The notes under the pieces: model-generated | What the model saw: only the letters and a program-made list of their open reading frames with translations | Database searches by the model: none | What the model was told of the DNA's origin: nothing | Shown: positions 1-10,405 of the stretch, in pieces | Position numbering within the stretch: the first letter of the stretch is position 1 | How the letters are laid out: every line of letters starts with the position of its first letter | DNA from: Phoronis ovalis | Taxonomy: Eukaryota; Phoronida; Phoronidae | DNA: 10,405 nucleotides | Reading direction: 5' to 3' | Assembly (NCBI GenBank): GCA_028565635.1 | Contig: JAOXYB010046612.1 | Span: 16,561-26,965 of the forward strand | Position numbers and translations under genes: made by a program

Positions 1-57
1 TCTTTCACCAGTAAAAAGTGCAAATGGCTATGAACAGAAGCTTGCCAGTAAAACCAA
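1..57 (+). pseudogene. Inverted, truncated copy of citron exon 9
   Basis: The first 57 bases, read on the plus strand, match the coding strand of citron exon 9 (minus strand, about 1192-1136) with only four mismatches by my count, and without gaps. The shared peptide is LSPVK-SANG-YEQKLASKT against LSPVKNANSYEQKLASKT. Identity stops abruptly in mid-exon after AAAACC, with no splice donor at the break. The copy may extend further left out of the window. It is a diverged fragment in inverted orientation, not part of the minus-strand transcript. Confidence 0.8.
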
Positions 58-259
58 TTATACTGAGTCACTGTTTTCATTGGTCCACTCACATAACAAA
101 AAATATGCAGTAGTGTATTCGTGTGTTCATCTGTCAATAAACCAATATCCTCTAAATGTTCTCAATAGTCAGTCCTAAAGGTTGTTTATTTACCAGTTGC
201 ATCAAAATTTGTTTTCTGATTAAGATTACATTTTATGTCAAATATCAACTCGAATCTAG

Positions 260-330
260 GTCAAGATAGCAGCCAAAGCAGCTACTGAAAACCTCCATAA
301 AGATGGAAGCCAGCAGAAGACTGCTAGAAG
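260..330 (+). other. Exon-like plus-strand segment, possible citron coiled-coil fragment
   Basis: A 71-bp segment lies between an acceptor-like CGAATCTAG and a donor-like AAG|GTGAGC. Only one of three frames is open, giving VKIAAKAATENLHKDGSQQK followed by TAR. The KAATENL...QQK pattern weakly resembles the later citron coiled coil (vertebrate KASTEATELL...QAK), and it has the same plus orientation as the exon 9 fragment at 1-57. The similarity is to a low-complexity helical region, so it could be chance. No flanking plus-strand exon in phase was recognised. Confidence 0.3.
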
Positions 331-686
331 GTGAGCAGCTAGAGGCCAATTTGATCATGTCCAATAGGCTTCCTCGGTGTGTGGGGTTTGTTTTATAGGT
401 AGTTCAAATTATTCTTAACCTCATGTTAACATCAACTGATAACATCTCCACCAGGGAACCAGAATACCACAGAACATGATAGTGTTATGCCTGTTATGTA
501 TACACAAGAGTAGTAGCACAATTATCTTATATTGCCTCTGAAGATACAATACCGAAAGCAGTTTTATCTATCTAAAGCTGGTCAGGGTGAAGATATTTAT
601 TGTGCATATTATTTTTACCTGTCATTACAAAATGTACTACAGATACATGTACAGGAATATACTACAGGTATATGCGCACAACTCAC
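331..686. other. Stretch without a recognisable gene
   Basis: AT-rich sequence between the exon-like segment and citron exon 10. An open plus-strand stretch around 532-825 overlaps exon 10 antisense and has no family resemblance. I could not find citron exon 11 on the minus strand here. Confidence 0.6.
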
Positions 687-5281
<4,595 letters not shown>

Positions 5282-5299
5282 GATGGTGATTCGAAATAC

Positions 5300-6870
5300 C
5301 TACAAGGTATTCATGAGGTTAGAGAAGTTTCATAAGCAAGTTCAGTTTGAACAAGAAGAGTAAGAGGGCTCAGAATCCAAGTACAAATGTGACATTCTAT
5401 TATTTTGTCTGTTCACTCTAATAACTACTACGGTTTCCTGTCAAAAAGATCTTTCCATCTAATCGTATCCCTTTATTGTTAGATTTCAGATAAAAATAGT
5501 TTTATAATGTCACAGCAGTAAGAAGTGATGCACCAAATCCTTTTTTTTTTGCATATTACTTTCATGTTAAACCTACAATTATTTTTTTTGCCTAACAGGG
5601 AACATATAAAAGAATGAAGCCAGGGAAGGGGCAGTGAGAATAGCTGGGTACCCATGTGCATTATGAAGGGTACAAATAGCCCCCTTTTGGGAGCTTATGA
5701 GCTTAACATTCAAACCCTTTATAGGAGCTTTATATCTATAGTGTTCAAGTAGAGGAAATAGATTTAGAGAAACCATTTTTTGAACATTTTTTTGTTTCAA
5801 AATAAATAGACATCCGAAATCTTTATCCTATTTCATTTTGGGGACACATCCTTTTATTTTTTCGGAACCAAATTTTTGTTCATGTAACATTTTTTGAGCA
5901 GCTTATACCATTGTCAGGGTATCAAGGGTGTCTGGTCTAACTTCTGAAAAGGATAAGTACCCTAGCTTTCACCCTATTTGTTGTAATGCACATGCGTACA
6001 CAACTATTCTGAATGTCAATCTTCCCTTCCCTAGGATGAAGCATATCAGATTACAATAGATCACAGAGAGATGAGTTTGGTTATTTGAAATTAGCTAAGC
6101 AGTATTGGACTGTTATTTTATTCATATCCTGTACTATCCGTTTTAAATTTGACTAACTCCATGACACTCTGAGTATGTAGCTTAAATAATGGATACAGAG
6201 GAATGCTCAGAATCCAATAAGAATTAGACTAGATAGAAGCATATAGTTTAAAAGTTTATGGTGTGATTTACTGATGAATCACAATTCCTGTATATTCTAA
6301 TTTAAACAATTTTGTTAACATCATTTTTCTAACCTTTCGTTCAAATAAAATGTGGTTTTTGATATAGCATATGATTTAAACAGGAATTTAATTTAATGAA
6401 TTTGACTAACAGTCTCAACGCAAACGAGTTTTACTTGCAGAGTCCTGACTCCTGAGAAACTATACTACGGATGCATACGCCATTTTTTTGCATAACAATA
6501 AAACTAAAAGTAAAAATTTCAAATTTATTATTTTTAAAGTCAATGAATCATATCCAAACCGGTGGACTTAGTAAAGGTACTTTCGGTGTCACGACAAAAT
6601 TCAAGTCCTGAAATACTGATGGCTGCAAAAGGGTGATACCACTGTCGCATTTAATACTGATCCATGTATTTAATATAATTATATTTTTAGCATTATTGGA
6701 ATGAGTGCCATTTTTGCCAAGACCAAAATTAACAAAGATTATTAGTCAATTAAAACAACGAATAACATAAAGGGCAAAATGAATAATGTACAGAAACGTA
6801 GATAGATACAAAACAGTTGTAAAGGATTACACCACATGCTTCAATAAACAGGTAATATACGAATAAATAA
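5300..6870. other. Non-coding region upstream of citron; nothing recognised
   Basis: Expected to be the citron 5' leader intron or upstream sequence. Two short minus-strand open frames (5479-5661 and 5579-5800) overlap each other, show no domain and no plausible splice pattern, and resemble nothing I know. There are homopolymer T and A runs (5540-5550, 5583-5589) but no tRNA, hairpin or coding exon that I can support. Confidence 0.5.
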
Positions 6871-6880
6871 CTATATCTAC

Positions 6881-6990
6881 CTGCCTTTTATCCTACACCA
6901 TTTGGAAAATTTCAATTTTCAAAAATACCGCCAGCACTAGTGATTAATTTCAAATCTGATTGGTTGAAATTCACTTCCGCCATTATTTAG
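6881..6990 (-). other. Candidate citron 5' UTR exon with a 23-codon upstream ORF
   Basis: On the minus strand, the promoter-like motifs near 6985 are followed by a short ORF, ATG at 6983 to TGA at 6912, peptide beginning MAEVNFNQSD. Its ATG has A at -3 and G at +4. A donor match GGCAG|GTAGAT follows at 6881/6880. A leader exon ending here could splice to the acceptor at 5300 just before the citron start codon. The ORF ends before the donor, so it would be an upstream ORF and not an N-terminal extension. No transcript evidence is available. Confidence 0.25.
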
Positions 6991-7010
6991 TTCCATGTTT
7001 TCCGCTTGGA
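6950..7010. promoter_or_regulatory. Candidate promoter with CCAAT, ETS-like and YY1-like motifs
   Basis: Within about 30 bp there is ATTGG at 6959-6963 (AACCAATCAG on the minus strand, an NF-Y-type CCAAT box), ACTTCCGC at 6973-6980 (GCGGAAGT, ETS-like) and CCGCCATT at 6977-6984 (AATGGCGG, YY1-like). Such clusters are known from TATA-less animal housekeeping promoters. It lies between divergent citron and P450 genes, so it could drive either or both. This is motif inference only. Confidence 0.4.
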
Positions 7011-7085
7011 ACCTCTAGTAGTTAGTTTTAAAATTTGGCAAGGGGTGAGAGCAAGAAATAGGACACTCGGATCGATATCCGCACA
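6985..7085 (+). other. Candidate P450 5' UTR exon
   Basis: A sequence downstream of the promoter-like cluster ends in GCACAG|GTATTA near 7085, a modest donor match. The next good plus-strand acceptor with a polypyrimidine tract is the one at 8407 just before the P450 start codon, which implies an upstream non-coding exon somewhere. This is one candidate. No TATA box or other support was seen. Confidence 0.2.
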
Positions 7086-7089
7086 GGTA

Positions 7090-7943
7090 TTAGTCTACTT
7101 ATTTTTTTATATCTATCAAATTCCTATATCCAGCTCCTTTACATACTGGATACCGGGGAATCATCGGAGAACTTGCTACTTTTTGAGAAATGCTACTTTA
7201 AGAAAATTGTCACATTATTTCAATATTTGTCATTCAATTATATCCCTGGGTATTATATTTATAATTTATATTATTACAGTGTACATGTAGTGCCAGTGGT
7301 TTATTTAAATATGACTATGTTTATTTCGAACTTAATAAATAATAAGTTCATATACAGTACAAGAATAGCTAATGACTAGGAGGACTAATAAATATATAAG
7401 TTATAAATTACAAACTGTGCCGGTAAATTTACTTAAAAAATAAAAAGCTAGATTGCATAGAATGATGACGAAACAAGGATATGATCTTGTTCCAGGTGCG
7501 CCCACTGAGCTCACACAAGCGAGTGCTTTCTCGGCTAGAGGACAATAACGTTAAAAGACAGGCTTTTAAAAAGTTAGAAAATTAAATCATGGAAACGAAA
7601 AAAATCTTTACAATTTATTACCATAAAACCTACAGTAGGATAAGTTTGCCTATAGTTCACGAGTTGTTCGTCCTTGAATCTGACCCCACTATATGGCATC
7701 TTAGTTTATTTACACACACTGTTTTACATTTTATTTATCACAATATATATGATGTTACTTGATAATGACCAAAATGGACTAGTTTAAAATGTTATCATTA
7801 CAGGACAGACTATTGAAAGTTCCAACTGAGTGAAAGTCTGCTCGGTAAGATTGGACGTGAAAGAAAAATCGTCTGCTTGTAAGAATTATTGGCAATGATA
7901 AATTGCACAGCTATAGACAATGTAAAGACATTTTTTAACTTAT
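7090..7943. other. Non-coding stretch; nothing recognised
   Basis: AT-rich, with plus-strand open frames at 7006-7290 and 7173-7379 that overlap in different frames, are rich in Ile, Tyr and Phe as expected for translated AT-rich DNA, and match no family. The GC-richer patch near 7490-7550 was checked for a tRNA-like fold and none is convincing. Confidence 0.5.
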
Positions 7944-8312
7944 AGGCCTACCTAACCAGCATAAACTTGAACCATCAATCCACACTCGCGCACCTGTTTC
8001 CCACCATTTGAACCCTTTTTCTGGGTTTCGCACTGAAATTCCTGCTCCTCGAACCATCGTTTCCGAAGACTCACACAAGTTGCCAGGAACTCGTACAGAT
8101 TTCCGGAGACTCGCACCTGCTGTTTGACAAGTGCCAGCCGTTTGAGTCTCCGGAAACCTGTACGAGTTCCTGGTAACTAGGGCGAGTCTACGGAAACGAC
8201 GGTTCGAGTAGCAGGGATTTCTGTGCGTAACCTGGAAAAATGGTTCAAATGGTAGAAAACAGGTACAAGAGTGCAGATTGACGGTTCGAGTCTATGCTGG
8301 TTAGGTAGGCCT
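7944..8312. mobile_element. Foldback (long inverted repeat) element, probably a MITE-like remnant
   Basis: Left arm 7944-8112 and right arm 8144-8312 are reverse complements over 169 bp each without net gaps, with 24 mismatches by my count (about 86% identity) and a 31-nt spacer. The outer ends share an exact AGGCCTACCTAACCAGCAT. The arms contain an internal 30-bp period: GAGTCTCCGGAAAC at 8144 and GAGTCTACGGAAAC at 8174. There is no coding capacity. A clear target-site duplication was not found, so the exact borders and superfamily are open. It sits about 95 bp upstream of the P450 exon acceptor. Confidence 0.85.
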
Positions 8313-8407
8313 GAATTACATTGCCTTTAATTGTGGTTCTTTAAATTGTGTTGCCACCATTGCCAAACAAGCAGTTTATGATTTTTTTTACTTTTTAATA
8401 ATTTCAG

Positions 8408-8593
8408 AAACACGTGGGCTTAAATATGATAGAAGTGAAACATTTGATGATTTTATGGACAGCAGCAGTCGCAGTTTGTATTTATGGTATACTTAAGTTT
8501 GTGCAGTTATGTTGGAATGCAAATGCACTTGCCGCAAAGACAAATGTACCAGAGGATTCTAAACGCCATTGGTTATGGGGACATTTAGCTAAT
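8408..8593 (+). CDS. P450 exon with start codon and membrane anchor
   Basis: The acceptor TTTTTAATAATTTCAG ends at 8407 after a T-rich tract, which implies a 5' non-coding exon upstream. I take the ATG at 8426 as start; the in-frame GTG at 8414 is not a plausible eukaryotic start. The 56 codons begin MIEVKHLMILW, with a hydrophobic anchor about residues 7-30, followed by a polar linker and HWLWGHLAN, equivalent to the Trp/Leu-Gly-His motif after the proline hinge. The Pro-rich hinge is poor here (one Pro). The donor is AAT|GTAAGTTTG at 8594. Confidence 0.85.
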
Positions 8594-10136
8594 GTAAGTT
8601 TGCATTATTATGCCCATGCATCCACACAATGGCTGGGTATACAGTTGTAGGTTCTGTTGTTGTTGTATTTATAACCTTCTTTGTCTCATGATGACAGCTT
8701 CTCATTTTTTATCCATTCAACTTTATATTTGGTACAAACTACATACAGCTAGGTCGAAGCACAGGTTCGGTTTAATTTTGACCCAGATTATTTCCAATAT
8801 GGTAGATTGGTGGCCATGTTTGTTGCCGGGAGGGCACTTCACATTAAGCTCATTTTGAAAAAAGACAAATCGTTGAATGGACGATTCGAAGGTGGTTTCA
8901 CGAAGGCCATAGGTTAGTGAGTGGATTTAGATAGCTAGGTGACATTTTAAAATGACCTTGATGTGAATCTTCGACATTTTTTGTTGTGCGTAACACTTTC
9001 CTTGTTTTGCAATAGCTGTTTCAGTATATATTCGATCAGCTTCACAAGATGGCCGACTGGCAGTAAAAACTTCAATTTTTATCTGGTCAGCTTCATATTC
9101 AGTACAGAGTAAGTACATGTCAAAGTACAGATTAGGTATAAATTTGACCTGTTACTTCTAATATGGCCAACTGACAGCCATGATTGTTTACAAGAGGGCA
9201 TGTCGATCACATTGTCTTAAAGTATATAATTTCAAGAAAAACGAAGCATTGAAGGTGGATTCATGAAGACCATAGGTTTGTGGGCATACTAGGCTAGATG
9301 ACATTTTAGAATGACCTTAAAAAGTAGGTCAAATGTTGATCTGAATCTTTGATATTTTTCGTTGTGCGTAACACATATTTGTCTCACCATAACTGCTCCA
9401 GTTTTCATTGGATAACCTTCACATTTGGTTCAAAGTAAATGCAGGTCAAAGTACAGGTTGAGTATAATTTCGATGAGGATCACTGCCAATATGGCCGACT
9501 AGCGGCCATGTTTTTCCAGATAGGGTACATCACATTGTGCCACATGCCGGAAAGATGAAGCGTTGACCGAACGATTGGAAGATATGGATTTATGGTTGTA
9601 ATAGGCTAGGTGGGATTTTGGAATGTCCTTGAAAAGTGAATGAAATGCCAATCTGAATCTTTGTCATTAATTTATTGTATCTGGTACTTAATTGCTTAAT
9701 GCATGTAACACTTAATAAATAAAAGAAATACTTCAAACATTGCACTGTCCAGCACTACAAATCAGGGCTATACAAACCACATACAATGTAATAATCCATT
9801 CATAACGTATTGAAATATATCATTTCTTGTTGCAAACAAACTAACAGACAGGAGTGATTTACGTACTTCGCATTACCACCTGTAATAAGTGCTAACAAAA
9901 GTTTGTGTTACTCCAAGACTTTTATGCAATTTTTTTAGTAACTATTAAACACGAGGTATCTGATTAAAATGTGTTTTAATTTATTTAGTGGCCAGGACCC
10001 AATGAAGCTGGGCTAGCATATGTTAGAGAAAGGATAAAGACATTCCCATACTGGAGAACAGTTTGGTGGGGACCTTTTCTCAGCACAGTTTTAACATATC
10101 ATCCAGAAACTGTCAAGCCGCTCTTAAAAACAGCTG
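8408..10136 (+). CDS. Cytochrome P450, CYP4-type, N-terminal part (2 exons seen, continues beyond right edge)
   Basis: Two exons, coding 8426-8593 and 9989-10136, join in phase 0 to give 105 codons plus one base. The first encodes a membrane anchor and the second a segment with the CYP4 pattern: N-E-x-G-L-x-Y-V, then K-T-F-P-x-W, W-G-P-F, a short beta stretch and HPETVKPLLKTA. In family 4 enzymes this region precedes helix B. CYP4 proteins are ER-bound monooxygenases, typically omega-hydroxylating fatty acids with electrons from P450 reductase. The diagnostic I-helix and heme-cysteine regions lie outside the window, so the subfamily and catalytic competence cannot be judged. No defect is seen in the part present. 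Confidence 0.85.
8655..9667. repeat. Three degenerate tandem repeat units in P450 intron
   Basis: Three related units lie in line: about 8655-8985, 8986-9363 and 9364-9667. Anchors include AATATGG at 8796, 9160 and 9488 (spacing 364 and 328), GTTGTGCGTAAC at about 8983 and 9361, ATGACCTT at 8953 and 9311, and GGCCATG-type runs after each AATATGG. Unit 2 is longer by an extra block containing a second GATGGCCGACTGGCAG. Divergence between units is high, so the array is old. No coding or tRNA-like structure was seen, and the unit family is not one I can name. Confidence 0.8.
9668..9988. other. Rest of P450 intron, nothing recognised
   Basis: AT-rich intron sequence between the tandem array and the exon 2 acceptor, with a T-rich stretch before TTTATTTAG. 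No repeat or exon was recognised. Confidence 0.6.
9989..10136 (+). CDS. P450 exon 2: CYP4 N-terminal conserved segment
   Basis: The acceptor TTTATTTAG ends at 9988 and the donor GTGAGTATT begins at 10137. The 49 codons begin WPGPNEAGLAYVRERIKTFP and continue with YWRTVWWGPFLSTVLTYHPE and TVKPLLKTA, exiting in phase 1. This matches CYP4-clan sequences in which a GPN-E-GL run is followed by a W-x-GP strand and a HP-(D/E)-x-(V/I)-K-x-(L/V)-L-K turn. The join to the previous exon gives a continuous GHLAN-WPGPNE reading. Confidence 0.88.
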
Positions 10137-10322
10137 GTGAGTATTAGGCCGATTTCTGAATGTTGATCACTGCATATTTTTTTACCCAGCTGAAATTCAT
10201 TGTTCATTCATAAAATAATACATTTGAGATATAATTTTTTGAAGAAAACTTAATATTTTGCTGACCAGTAAATGTGACATGTTCTCCAACTGCCCTTTGG
10301 CGGATGAAACTCTAATTATTAG

Positions 10323-10405
10323 AAAAGTGTTTCTAATAAGCACACTTTTTATGCCCATCACTATGTAATAGTGAAAGGGCATATAGCCGTACTGTATGCG
10401 GCGTA
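10323..10405. repeat. Palindromic end of a dispersed repeat, cut by window edge
   Basis: TATGCCC at 10350-10356 pairs with GGGCATA at 10377-10383, and inside it TCACTA (10358-10363) pairs with TAGTGA (10369-10374) with one bulge. Just upstream, AAAAGTGT (10323-10330) pairs with ACACTTTT (10342-10349). The arrangement, a hairpin followed by GGGCATATAG, resembles the ends of a dispersed repeat common in marine invertebrate genomes. That recognition is from memory and the remainder lies outside the window. Confidence 0.5.

Noticed and set aside
5479-5800. Two overlapping minus-strand open frames upstream of citron
   Set aside because: They overlap in different frames, lack splice context, and show no recognisable domain.
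7006-7379. Plus-strand hydrophobic open frames suggesting a membrane protein
   Set aside because: The Ile/Tyr/Phe content is what AT-rich DNA gives by chance, the first frame starts at a non-ATG codon, and the two overlap in different frames.
7490-7550. GC-richer patch considered as a tRNA gene
   Set aside because: No acceptor stem, A-box or B-box in correct order could be found.
8414-8425. In-frame GTG at 8414 as P450 start
   Set aside because: GTG is not a usual eukaryotic start, and an ATG in frame 12 bases later gives a normal N-terminal anchor.
8927-9118. Minus-strand open frame in the tandem array
   Set aside because: It lies wholly in diverged repeat DNA and is not kept open in the other units.

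Overview
The window is AT-rich eukaryotic DNA from an invertebrate animal. Short exons with GT-AG introns code for animal-specific protein families. A citron-type kinase, a CYP4-like cytochrome P450 and dispersed repeats fit a lophotrochozoan, possibly a mollusc, but the species assignment is inference.

Layout. Positions 687-5281, minus strand, hold the 5' part of a citron Rho-interacting kinase gene. I could reconstruct ten coding exons whose phases join exactly into 506 in-frame codons. They cover the N-terminal extension, a complete AGC-type Ser/Thr kinase domain with all catalytic motifs, the AGC C-terminal tail with a hydrophobic motif, and the start of the long coiled coil. The rest of the gene should lie to the left of the window. 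In the leftmost 330 bases I find no further minus-strand citron exon. Instead there are two plus-strand pieces: a diverged, truncated copy of citron exon 9 (1-57) and an exon-like segment (260-330) with weak citron coiled-coil resemblance. This points to an inverted duplication, a local inversion, or an assembly join.

Positions 5300-8407 separate citron from a divergently oriented gene. No protein gene is recognisable there, but a cluster of CCAAT, ETS-like and YY1-like motifs near 6958-6985 is a candidate promoter, perhaps bidirectional, with a possible 5' UTR splice donor on each side. A 369-bp foldback element (7944-8312, arms about 86% identical) sits just upstream of the P450 coding start.

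Positions 8408-10136, plus strand, hold the first two recognised coding exons of a cytochrome P450 of CYP4 type: a membrane-anchor exon and a second exon carrying the conserved N-terminal CYP4 segment. The intron between them (about 1.4 kb) contains three degenerate tandem units of roughly 300-380 bp. The right edge of the window enters a palindromic sequence that looks like the end of a dispersed repeat.

The two genes have no known joint function: citron kinase acts in cytokinesis and CYP4 enzymes oxidise fatty acids and related lipids. The most unusual content is the inverted citron fragments, the foldback with its internal 30-bp repeat, and the intronic tandem array.
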